Shown: positions 34,041-41,802 of the stretch, in pieces
Numbering within the stretch: the first letter of the stretch is position 1
Layout of the letters: each line of letters begins with the position of its first letter
Assembly: GCA_016704565.1 (NCBI GenBank)
Contig: JADIZV010000001.1
Coordinates: 186,001-250,000, forward strand
Source: Candidatus Phosphoribacter baldrii
GTDB taxonomy: Bacteria > Actinomycetota > Actinomycetes > Actinomycetales > Dermatophilaceae
Direction: 5' to 3'
Length of the DNA: 64,000 nucleotides
The notes under the pieces: generated by a model
Seen by the model: the letters and a program-made list of their open reading frames with translations, nothing else
Database searches by the model: none
Told to the model about the DNA's origin: nothing
Translations under genes and position numbers: made by a program

Positions 34041-34976
34041 CCCGGCAAGCGCGATGCCCGCCCGCAGGACCCGACCACCAGCGCGGCGGATTCGGGCGCG
34101 GGCGGCTAGATCGCGATCAGCCAGAGCGCCGACGGCTTGGCCCAACGCGCCGACGACGTCGTCGCGCAGCACTCCGGCCACGTAGCGGCGGGTGCGCGGA
34201 TCGCCGGTCCCGAGCGTGGACGTCAGCAGGACCACGTGGTTGCGGTGGCCGTAGTAGTGGTATCGCAGGTTAAACCGGCGGCCGCGTGGATGTGGTGCCG
34301 CCACGTGGGTGACGGCCGCTGCCGGGGTGTAGACAATCCGGTGCCCGGCCCGGCCCAGCCGCAGGAGGATGTCTGACTCCTCGCGTAGACACGTCCCCGG
34401 GTAGTAGTCGCGGATGCCGCCGATTGCCCTTGCTGTGGCGACCCTTATGGACATGTTGGCCCCGATGAGGTGGTCCACATCCAGGTCACGACCCGGATCA
34501 GCAGCAAAGAACCCGAGGAGCTTGCCTTCGGGGGTGAGCTGACCGATTGTGTCCACGCCCTCGGTCAACTCTCCGGGCTGCCCGTTTCGGGTCAACCCCC
34601 CGACGGCCGCGACGGTGGGATCGGCATAGGGGACCAGCAAACACGCCAGCCAGTCGGAGTCGGCGTAGGCGTCATCGTCGACGAAGGCCAAGACATCGCA
34701 GCTGGTGGCGCGCAGGGCGACGCCCCGCGAAGTGGCGGTCGTTCCGAGACCCGCCTCGCTGCGGAGATAGGTCACCCCTGGGAAGGACGAGACCTCCCTG
34801 CGAGTGAGGTCGTCCGGAGACGCATCCACGACGAAGATCTGGTCCGCTGGTCGGGACTGGGCGACCAAGTGCTCGAGGCAGGCGCGGACGAACGTCGGGC
34901 GGCCGTAGGTGACGACCGCGACGGCAGCGGTCAACCCGGGCGACTCATTCACCCCGGTCGGGTCGTCACCATTCAT
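33993..34976 (-). CDS. Glycosyltransferase, GT2 family
   Basis: A 327-residue GT-A enzyme: VAVVTYGRPTFVRACLEHLV, IFVVDASPDDLTRREV, VLAFVDDDAYADSDWLACLL (DXD metal site), NMSIRVATARAIGGIRDYYP and CLREESDILLRLGRAGHRIVYTP. This layout is that of N-glycosyltransferases with a rhamnosyl-type acceptor site. Start at 34976 is not supported by a strong ribosome site. The open frame extends to 35063 and overlaps pth, so the shorter start is preferred. It is the last gene of the island before pth. 3' end overlaps the acyltransferase gene by 48 bp. Confidence 0.85.
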   Translation of the reverse strand: MNGDDPTGVNESPGLTAAVAVVTYGRPTFVRACLEHLVAQSRPADQIFVVDASPDDLTRREVSSFPGVTYLRSEAGLGTTATSRGVALRATSCDVLAFVDDDAYADSDWLACLLVPYADPTVAAVGGLTRNGQPGELTEGVDTIGQLTPEGKLLGFFAADPGRDLDVDHLIGANMSIRVATARAIGGIRDYYPGTCLREESDILLRLGRAGHRIVYTPAAAVTHVAAPHPRGRRFNLRYHYYGHRNHVVLLTSTLGTGDPRTRRYVAGVLRDDVVGALGQAVGALADRDLAARARIRRAGGRVLRAGIALAGLTTGAVAAARVRAGR

Positions 34977-34998
34977 GCGGTCAGTATGCCGCGCGCCG

Positions 34999-35643
34999 TC
35001 ACGGCGCGTGGACGCGTTGCTGAGCGGCGAGCAGGCCCTGCTGGACAAGCAACTCGACCGCATCCGCGCCGTCGCTTACCGTGAACGGCAGGTCGGCCCG
35101 CTCAGTGGGCCCGAAGTCGCGTAAGACGAAATCGGCCGGATCCATCCGCCCGGGGGGCCGACCGATGCCGACCCGCACCCGCAGGTAGTCCCGTGACCCC
35201 AACGCGCCCGAGATCGAGCGCAGCCCGTTGTGGCCGCCCTCGCCCCCGCCGAGTTTGAGCCGGATGGTGCCGGCCGTCAGGTCGAGGTCGTCATGGACGA
35301 CGACAAGCTGCTCGAGCGGGGTCGAGTAGAAGGTCAGGAGCGCCTTCACCGGCCCGCCGGACTCGTTCATGTATGCCGTGGGCACCGCCAACGTCGCTGC
35401 GGGGCCGGGCGCCCCGCCGGGCATCGTCCCCAGCCGAACCGCCGCGACGTGAGCGCGCGCCTTGTGGGCCTTGAGGTGGTCCAGGCTGGTGGTGACCACC
35501 GGCGCACCTGAGGCGGGGCTGGAACCGGACCCACCGGCATACCGGCGGGCCAACTCGGCCACGACCATGGCACCGACATTGTGCCGGTTGCCCGCGTAGC
35601 GCGGCCCCGGGTTGCCCAGGCCGACGACCAACCAGGTGGCCAT
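34999..35643 (-). CDS. pth: Peptidyl-tRNA hydrolase
   Basis: Recycles peptidyl-tRNA released during translation. The 214-residue protein has the N-terminal VVGLGNPGPRYAGNRHNVGAMVV with catalytic His (N-x-x-H-N motif), and YMNESGGPVKALL, VHDDLDLTAGTIRLKLGGGEGGHNGLRSI with the catalytic Asp, and VRVGIGRPPG. Slightly longer than E. coli Pth (194). rplY lies 17 bp upstream, as in the usual rplY-pth pair. In other actinobacteria mfd normally follows; here 24.8 kb of polysaccharide genes lie between them. Confidence 0.96.
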   Translation of the reverse strand: MATWLVVGLGNPGPRYAGNRHNVGAMVVAELARRYAGGSGSSPASGAPVVTTSLDHLKAHKARAHVAAVRLGTMPGGAPGPAATLAVPTAYMNESGGPVKALLTFYSTPLEQLVVVHDDLDLTAGTIRLKLGGGEGGHNGLRSISGALGSRDYLRVRVGIGRPPGRMDPADFVLRDFGPTERADLPFTVSDGADAVELLVQQGLLAAQQRVHAP

Positions 35644-35660
35644 GCCGCGTCCGAGCCCGG

Positions 35661-36266
35661 TTACTCCCCGGTGTCGGCAGCGCCCGCAGCGTCGCCCGAC
35701 TCAGCCTCGGCGCCGTCCTCGGGCTCCTCGGCCGACAGACCGGAGATGTTGACGACCAGAACATCCTCATCGGTGACCAGGGTCGCGCCCTCCGGCAGCG
35801 TGAGGTCGCCCGCCTTGATCTGGGTGCCGGCCGGGAGGTCCTCGACCGAGACGACGACCGCCTCGGGGATGCGGGTGGCCTCGACGAGCAGCTCGACCGT
35901 GTTGCTCTCGAGGGTGACGATCGTGTCCGGGCCGGCCTCGCCCTCGATGTGCACCGGCACGTCGACGGAGACCTTCTCGCCCTTGCGGACGATGACCAGG
36001 TCGATGTGCTCGATGATCGGACGCACCGGGTCACGCTGGACGTCCTTGGCCAGGGCCAGCTGGCTCTTGCCCTCGAGCTCGATCGACAGCAGCGCGTTGG
36101 CGTGCTTGAGGGCCAGCGCGGTGACGTGGGCCGGGAGGGTGATGTGCACCGGGTCGGTGCCGTGTCCGTAGAGGACCGCCGGGATCTTGTGGTCGCGGCG
36201 GATCTTGCGGGCGGCACCCTTGCCGAACGAGGTACGGCGCTCGGCGGGAAGCTTGATCTCGGACAT
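35661..36266 (-). CDS. rplY: 50S ribosomal protein L25/general stress protein Ctc
   Basis: Binds 5S rRNA. In its 201 residues: N-terminal L25 domain (EIKLPAERRTSFGKGAARKIRRDHKIPAVLYGHGTDPVHITLP) and the C-terminal TL5/Ctc beta domain, then a Glu/Ala-rich tail (EEPEDGAEAESGDAAGAADTGE) typical of actinobacterial proteins. Ahead of the start, 25 nt away, is a 9-bp-arm inverted repeat of the octamer. Ends 17 bp before pth. Confidence 0.96.
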   Translation of the reverse strand: MSEIKLPAERRTSFGKGAARKIRRDHKIPAVLYGHGTDPVHITLPAHVTALALKHANALLSIELEGKSQLALAKDVQRDPVRPIIEHIDLVIVRKGEKVSVDVPVHIEGEAGPDTIVTLESNTVELLVEATRIPEAVVVSVEDLPAGTQIKAGDLTLPEGATLVTDEDVLVVNISGLSAEEPEDGAEAESGDAAGAADTGE

Positions 36267-36290
36267 GACGCTCCTTGCAACGGACGTGGG

Positions 36291-36315
36291 GCGGCATACG
36301 CATCAGGTATGCCGC
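36291..36315. repeat. Inverted repeat of the octamer in the rplY leader
   Basis: GCGGCATAC, a 7-base spacer GCATCAG and GTATGCCGC form a perfect 9-bp hairpin, 25 nt upstream of the rplY ATG. It is one of the few copies of the motif in non-coding DNA. It could fold in RNA as a leader hairpin on either strand. No U-tract follows, so I do not call a terminator. Confidence 0.85.
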
Positions 36316-36462
36316 GGGGCTGGGCCTCGACGCGGGACGCGACACGCGCGGCGGAGGCGGGCCACCAAGTGGCACACCTTGTCGATCACGGACGGCCGTC
36401 GTGGCACGTCCCTCGCCGAGGCAACTACCCGATCTTAGGCGACGGGGTGGGCAGACCGGAAA

Positions 36463-38121
36463 TCAGCCGTCGGTCAAGGGTCGGTGCGCAATCATCCGCA
36501 GCAGATCCTTCGGAGGCCAGGGGTCGTTGTTCACCAGCGCGGTGTTGCGGCGACGCCGCCACGCATCGGCCCCGCCGTAGAGGCGGTCGGGGATCTCCAA
36601 GACTTCGACCACCTCCAGGCCCGCGGCTGCGGCGACGGTTCGCAGGCCCTGGGGGGAGAAGAGGATGACGTGGTCGTTCGGTTGGGTGGCGTCCCATTCG
36701 ATCCCCAACCGCTCGCACTCGGTCGAAGCTCCGTTGGGCACCTCGAGCACGACCAGGCCCCCTGGCCTGGTGATGGCGGCCGCATCGCGCATGAGCGAGC
36801 GCGGGTCGGGAACGTGCTCGAGCACGTGCCACAGGGCGACGACGTCGGCGAGCAACCCTGGGTGGGCGGCGGCCCACTGGTCCAGGGTCCCCTCGAAGAC
36901 AGGCACCCCCAGCTCGCGCGCGTGTCCGACTGCCCAGCTACTCGGCTGCACGGCATACGTGTCGAAGCCCGCCTCCTGGGCCACCTTCGCGAACTCCCCC
37001 GTGCCGGCGCCGACCTCGACGAGGACGCCCTCCGGCTCACGCAGCAGGATCCACTCGATGCGCTGCCGGCCTTCTGCGAACCAGTCGGCCCGGCGGGCCA
37101 GCCGCTGACCCCCGTATTGCTGTTGCCAGATGCCGTCGGTTTGCACGTGCCGGCCCGGGCGCGGCCAGATGGTCCGCGATCCACAGGTCGGGCAGCTCAG
37201 GAGTTCCGGGCTGGGGGCAGCGGCGGGCGCGGGGGCGGTGAGAGGGCTCGCGCAGGCGACGCACACGCACGCCTCGACGCCGGTGGGTTCGATGGGGTCG
37301 GGGTGGGCCGGTAGCTGGGTCACGGCCACCTGAGTCGGCGAGGTCGCGGCGCCCGGGCGCGCCGCCGCGAGGCGGTGCACTGCGCCCGCGCCTCGGCGCC
37401 TTATCCCTCGGGCGACCCGTCGCGCCTCGCGTCGGCCCCGGGCCAGGCCGGTCCGCCCGTGCTCGACCGGGGTCAGCGGCGTGAGCCATGCGGGATGCCG
37501 GGCGAGCAGGTGTGCGTTGGCCTGGGCGTAGGCGCTCTCGTCGCCGAACCCACCCTTGGTCAGGTGCAACAGCTCGATCTGGCGGACGACGACCCGTAGT
37601 CCCAGGTCGCGGGCCTGCAGGCAGATGTCGACGTCATAGCCGTGGAACTGCGGCAGGTCTGCGTCGACGGTGACCTGGCGGAAGGCACTAGGGGTCAGGG
37701 CGAGGAACAGGCCGTCGACCACGTCGACGTCGGCCCGAGGCGCACCCAGGTCCTGCAGATAGCGGGACTCGAACACCCGGCCAGCCGTCTCCCGCGCGTT
37801 CCACCACCGGGCGTCGACCAGCCCCCGTCCGCCGACGACGCCGATGACGCCGACCTGCGGCTCGGCCAGGGCGGCGAGGACCTTGGCCCGGAAGGACCAG
37901 TCGACGATCCTGACGTCGTCGTGCAGGAGGACGACGCCCGCGCAGTCCGGTTCGGTGCGAGCGGTCTCGAGCACCGTGTTGTAGACGTCGGGGATGCCGC
38001 GGGTGTCGCCGCTGAGGGCCAGCACCCGATCCTCGGGCGCTAGGGCCTGTAGCAGAGCGGGTTCGCAGACGGTTCGGAACCGTTCGCCGGTCCCGCTCAC
38101 GCACACGCCGACGATGATCAT
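36463..38121 (-). CDS. GT2-like/Zn-ribbon/methyltransferase fusion
   Basis: A 552-residue multidomain protein. Residues 1-230: GT-A-like domain of the Glyco_tranf_2_5 type (VGVCVSGTGERFRTVCEPALLQAL, VLLHDDVRIVDWSFRAKVLAAL with its acidic site). Residues 275-325: four Cys in CVACASPL and LSCPTCGSR, the zinc ribbon typical of methyltransferases acting on sugars (Methyltransf_13 type). Residues 350-500: class I SAM methyltransferase (VLVEVGAGTGEFAKVAQEAG, LWHVLEHVPDP). GT and methyltransferase on one chain suggest a methylated terminal sugar. Start 38121 overlaps the ABC exporter stop by 4 nt. Confidence 0.82.
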   Translation of the reverse strand: MIIVGVCVSGTGERFRTVCEPALLQALAPEDRVLALSGDTRGIPDVYNTVLETARTEPDCAGVVLLHDDVRIVDWSFRAKVLAALAEPQVGVIGVVGGRGLVDARWWNARETAGRVFESRYLQDLGAPRADVDVVDGLFLALTPSAFRQVTVDADLPQFHGYDVDICLQARDLGLRVVVRQIELLHLTKGGFGDESAYAQANAHLLARHPAWLTPLTPVEHGRTGLARGRREARRVARGIRRRGAGAVHRLAAARPGAATSPTQVAVTQLPAHPDPIEPTGVEACVCVACASPLTAPAPAAAPSPELLSCPTCGSRTIWPRPGRHVQTDGIWQQQYGGQRLARRADWFAEGRQRIEWILLREPEGVLVEVGAGTGEFAKVAQEAGFDTYAVQPSSWAVGHARELGVPVFEGTLDQWAAAHPGLLADVVALWHVLEHVPDPRSLMRDAAAITRPGGLVVLEVPNGASTECERLGIEWDATQPNDHVILFSPQGLRTVAAAAGLEVVEVLEIPDRLYGGADAWRRRRNTALVNNDPWPPKDLLRMIAHRPLTDG

Positions 38122-39971
38122 CCGGAGGTCTCCTCGCCCTGGTCCAGATTGCCCAGTGCCACCAACCGGGCGAAGTCGGGGTGGGTGCGCCGCAGTTCGT
38201 CGAAGGTTCCGACCGCGTCGATCCGGCCGCCCTTCATGAAGGCCACCTGGTCGGCGGTGCGCACGGTGGACAGCCGATGGGCCACCACGATGATCGACAA
38301 CTGTCCCCGCAGATCGTCCAGGGCGTGGGTGATCCGCTGCTCGGTCTCGGAGTCCAGGGCCGACGTCGCTTCGTCGAGGACCAACAGCCGCGGCTGACGG
38401 TAGAGCGCTCGCGCGATCCCGATCCGTTGCCGCTGCCCTCCGGAGAACAGCACCCCGCGCTCACCGACCCGGGTGTCCACCCCGTTCGGGAGCGCGGCAA
38501 CCACATCCTCCAACTCGGCCTGGGCCAGCGCCGCGTCCAGGCGCGCGGCGTCGATGAGGTCCCGGTCGACGTCGAACGCGACGTTCTCGGCCAGCGTGGC
38601 ATCGAGCAGGAACACGTCCTGAGGGACGTACGCGAGGTTGTCCCGCCACTGGCGTGGCGCCGCTGCGGTGTCCACTCCGTCGGCCAGCACCCGACCCGAG
38701 GTCGGCCTGTGCAGCCCGAGGATGAGGTCGGCGAGCGTCGTCTTGCCTTCTCCGCTGGCGCCGACGATAGCCAACGTCGAGCCGAACGGGATCCGGAGTG
38801 TGACATCCCGCAGGACGTCGTGCTCTGCGGTCGGATACCGGAAGGACACCTGCTCGAGCCTCAGGTCCGTCGTCAACGCCAGGAGCGGCTCGTCCTGCGT
38901 TGCGTCCCGGCGGGCGTCGGCGGCCCGCGCCGCACTCACTTCCGCCCGGACGACAGTGAGCGACGCGCTGCCGACCCTGATCTGGCTGAGGCTGCCCAAC
39001 AACGCGGTCACCGATGGCAGCACCCGGAACCCTGCGGCAACGAACAGAGCGAGCAGCCCGACGGTGCTCCCCCCTTCGCCGTGGCCGGCCGTGATGCCGA
39101 TCACGGCACCGACTGCGAGGATGAACAGGATCTCCAGCAGGTGGCGTGGGAGGGCGCTGAGGAAGACGGCCGATCGGGCCGCGCGCCATCCGGTCTCCGA
39201 GACGTTCGAGTATCGGGCGACGAAGACCTCGTGGCTGCCCCGCAGCTGCAGTTCCCTCAACCCGAACAACGCGGCGAACGCGTGGTGCCAGGCACGTTCG
39301 GACGCGTCCGTCATCACCTTCCCGGCCGCGAGCGCCCGGGGTTTGACGAACCGCAGGTAGCCGACGGCGGCGGCGGAGAAGTAGCCGACGAGGAACAGGG
39401 TCGGGATCGGGGCGAGCACCAGCAATCCGACGACGATCGCCAGGATCGAGATGCTGTTGGTCAGCGCCGCCAAGGCCCCCGCCAAGGAGAAGTTGAACGC
39501 GTTCCCGACGGCGTCGTTCATGGTCCGAATCAGCTCCGACGAACTGCGCCGGGTCACCTCGGTATACGGCGAGGTGAGGAAGTGACGCAGCAAGCGACAG
39601 GACAGCCGCAGCCGCTCCCGGAAGTTGAAGCCGAGCGTCCACCAGTGCAGGGCCATCGAGGCCAGGTCTTTGACGACGAACAGCCCGACCAGCCAGAACA
39701 CGACGACCCGGGTCAACTGCTGCACGTCCGTCGTCCCGGACAGGGACACCAGCACGCTGAGGATCCCCGACTCCTGCTGCGTGCCGGCGGCGAGTTCGAT
39801 GAGCGGCAGCACCAAGGCGACCGCCACCGCGTCGGCCACCGCGAGCACCAGGGACGCCCCGGTCGCCAACAGGAGTTTGCGACGGGCCGCGCTGTCGAGG
39901 ATGTCGGCCATCCCCCGCAGGAACTCGATCACCGGACTCCAACCGACCACACCGGGACGGCGCTTCGCCAC
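38118..39971 (-). CDS. ABC exporter, fused permease and ATPase
   Basis: A 617-residue half-transporter of the MsbA/PglK type. N-terminal domain with about six helices (1-320), then the ATPase domain: Walker A GASGEGKTT, Q-loop YVPQDVFLLDATLAENV, signature FSGGQRQRIGIARAL, Walker B LLVLDEATSALD, H-loop AHRLS. It forms a homodimer in the membrane. Because no Wzx-type flippase is visible in the window, it is a candidate lipid-linked oligosaccharide flippase, as PglK is in Campylobacter; a multidrug role cannot be excluded. Start GTG 39971 is weakly supported; GTG 14 codons on follows a GGAG. Confidence 0.88.
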   Translation of the reverse strand: MAKRRPGVVGWSPVIEFLRGMADILDSAARRKLLLATGASLVLAVADAVAVALVLPLIELAAGTQQESGILSVLVSLSGTTDVQQLTRVVVFWLVGLFVVKDLASMALHWWTLGFNFRERLRLSCRLLRHFLTSPYTEVTRRSSSELIRTMNDAVGNAFNFSLAGALAALTNSISILAIVVGLLVLAPIPTLFLVGYFSAAAVGYLRFVKPRALAAGKVMTDASERAWHHAFAALFGLRELQLRGSHEVFVARYSNVSETGWRAARSAVFLSALPRHLLEILFILAVGAVIGITAGHGEGGSTVGLLALFVAAGFRVLPSVTALLGSLSQIRVGSASLTVVRAEVSAARAADARRDATQDEPLLALTTDLRLEQVSFRYPTAEHDVLRDVTLRIPFGSTLAIVGASGEGKTTLADLILGLHRPTSGRVLADGVDTAAAPRQWRDNLAYVPQDVFLLDATLAENVAFDVDRDLIDAARLDAALAQAELEDVVAALPNGVDTRVGERGVLFSGGQRQRIGIARALYRQPRLLVLDEATSALDSETEQRITHALDDLRGQLSIIVVAHRLSTVRTADQVAFMKGGRIDAVGTFDELRRTHPDFARLVALGNLDQGEETSG

Positions 39972-40080
39972 CCCGGACCCACCAAGCCCGCCCGGACCGG
40001 GCAGTCCCGGTGGACTCTACCGTCGGCACCTCGACCCCACAGCCCAACCGAGCGAACCGTGGCGGGCGTTCGCCCCTCCG

Positions 40081-41802
40081 TCACGGCTGCCGAGCCCGCG
40101 CGCGGTCGCGGACCCGGCGCCAGACGCCCTGCCCGGCCCACGCGACCATGTCGAGGGCACCGAGGGCCCGGAACGTCATTCGGTGTCGGCGTAACTGGTC
40201 GGAGGTCACCGGTCGGCCGGGCCCGATCGCCCGAACCTGAGTGCGTTGCAGAGGTTTGGGCCACCGGGCACAGAACCGCTGGTAGCCCACCCGATACTCC
40301 TCCGACCCGTTGACCTTCCGTTGGGACACCGACAGGGCGGGGAGGTCCTCGGTGGGTGGATGCTCGTGGTCCACCCGCACCCGACGCCCATCGAGGATGA
40401 CCGAGCGCCACACGGCCCGGCGAGTCAGGTCGTCGTCGCAGTAGACCCCGGTGAACGCCCAGGAGAAGAGGCCGAACTTCCGGTAGTAGCCGCGCGAGAC
40501 GATCGGGTGGCGCAGCAGCAGGTCCGGCCGACCGTCGCTGTCGGACACCTTGATGGCGAAGTCGTCCCGCTCCGGATCCAGGGCACCCACGACCTCGCGC
40601 AGACCGGTGTCCCACCCCTCCCGGGGCAGCAGGTCGTCCGCGATGACCACGAGGATCGACCCGGACGAGACGCCGGCCGCCGCGTTCCAGTTGCGGACGG
40701 CACTGACCGACCGGGTTCGCCGGCTCACCGCCCGAACGCAGCCCACCGTCTGCGCCACCGCGACGAGGTCGTCGTCATCCAGGGCCACGACGTATTCGAC
40801 CGTCTCCGGGCGGTCGGCCCGGGCCAGCCAGGCGTCCCGGACCGCAAGTGGCCCACCCTCTCGGTGATAGGTGGCATGCAACAGCGAGATGGTCACCGGG
40901 GCCGATGGCGCGTCTTCCGAGAGGCTCCGTATGCCGTGCCTGTCACGCTCCGGCATACCGTTCGCGGTGGGCGTGGGGAGGGCGCCGAACTCGGCGAACC
41001 TGGCTCCGAGCCAGCACGGGGCATGGTGCGCCGCGGCGTTCGCCACAGCAGCGACAGCGGCGGTCAGGAAACTGACGGGGCGACGCCCATCAACGGGCGG
41101 CTGCGCAGGGACGGGATCCCGGCGAGGGGAGCGACAGGCCACCGTGGTCAGCGTCGCCCGTGCCTGTCCGCGAGATCGCTGGGCGCACTCGACCTGGACC
41201 TCGAAGGGGGTTGCCCGCCCCCACCGGGCCAGGGTGGCCGGGGCGAAACCTCCACCGACCCAGGCCAGGTCGGCCGTGCGGGCGAGGAACACCTCTTGGC
41301 TGAACCCCCAGTCCAGGACGTAGTCGCCGACCGTGCCGACGGAGTCAAGCGGTGTCGCCGTCTGGCCGTGGGGGGAATCGCATCGAAGCGTGACGTGCCC
41401 GATCCGAGGGTGGGCCTCGAGTAGCGCCACACCGTCCTGGACCCAGTCCACCGGCGGTGTCGGCTGCACCACGCTGCCGCCGGCGTGCCACCCGAGCACC
41501 CAGGGCGTCGTGACGAGTCGATTGATGAGCGCTCCGACGCGCGGTTCGGACGCCACGAACGCGAACCCGATGACCTCCCGTGCGTTGACCAGCGCCTGGG
41601 CCCGGGTGCCGGCATCGTCGGGATCGCGGACGCCGCCGATGAGCACGGCGACCTGCGGGAACTCACGACCGACATGTTGGTCGATCCAGGCACCGATGCC
41701 CGGCAACAGTGCCTCGCGATAGGTCAGTTCGTCGCAGAAGACGACCAGCCCGACCTCGCCGTTGGCCTCGACTCGCTTCACCTGGTCCGGTTGAGCGCTC
41801 AT
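40081..41802 (-). CDS. Tandem GT2-like protein
   Basis: A 573-residue cytoplasmic protein. ATG 41802 overlaps the upstream stop by 4 nt. The first half (about 1-230) is a GT2-like fold with VGLVVFCDELTYREALLPGI, RAQALVNAREVIGFAFVASEPR and LGWHAGGSVVQPTPPV, but the acidic metal site is unclear, so activity is doubtful. The second half (300-520) looks like a real GT2: TISLLHATYHREGGPLAVRDAWL, VVALDDDDLVAVAQ, VSAVRNWNAAAGVSSGSILVVIADDLLP (acidic DD). A Ser/Arg-rich linker joins them. Function unknown beyond that. Confidence 0.6.
   Translation of the reverse strand: MSAQPDQVKRVEANGEVGLVVFCDELTYREALLPGIGAWIDQHVGREFPQVAVLIGGVRDPDDAGTRAQALVNAREVIGFAFVASEPRVGALINRLVTTPWVLGWHAGGSVVQPTPPVDWVQDGVALLEAHPRIGHVTLRCDSPHGQTATPLDSVGTVGDYVLDWGFSQEVFLARTADLAWVGGGFAPATLARWGRATPFEVQVECAQRSRGQARATLTTVACRSPRRDPVPAQPPVDGRRPVSFLTAAVAAVANAAAHHAPCWLGARFAEFGALPTPTANGMPERDRHGIRSLSEDAPSAPVTISLLHATYHREGGPLAVRDAWLARADRPETVEYVVALDDDDLVAVAQTVGCVRAVSRRTRSVSAVRNWNAAAGVSSGSILVVIADDLLPREGWDTGLREVVGALDPERDDFAIKVSDSDGRPDLLLRHPIVSRGYYRKFGLFSWAFTGVYCDDDLTRRAVWRSVILDGRRVRVDHEHPPTEDLPALSVSQRKVNGSEEYRVGYQRFCARWPKPLQRTQVRAIGPGRPVTSDQLRRHRMTFRALGALDMVAWAGQGVWRRVRDRARARQP

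Noticed and set aside
38181..40313. 710-residue plus-strand open frame over the ABC exporter
   Set aside because: Antisense of the exporter; composition rich in Arg, Gln, Gly with no domain.
36959..40928. 3.9-kb octamer-free gap as proof of foreign DNA
   Set aside because: With a mean spacing of about 0.74 kb, one gap of this size in 87 intervals is not surprising.
40081..41802. Protein as a mannosyltransferase or WbdD-type terminator
   Set aside because: Evidence is limited to GT2-like patterns; donor, acceptor and kinase motifs are not visible.
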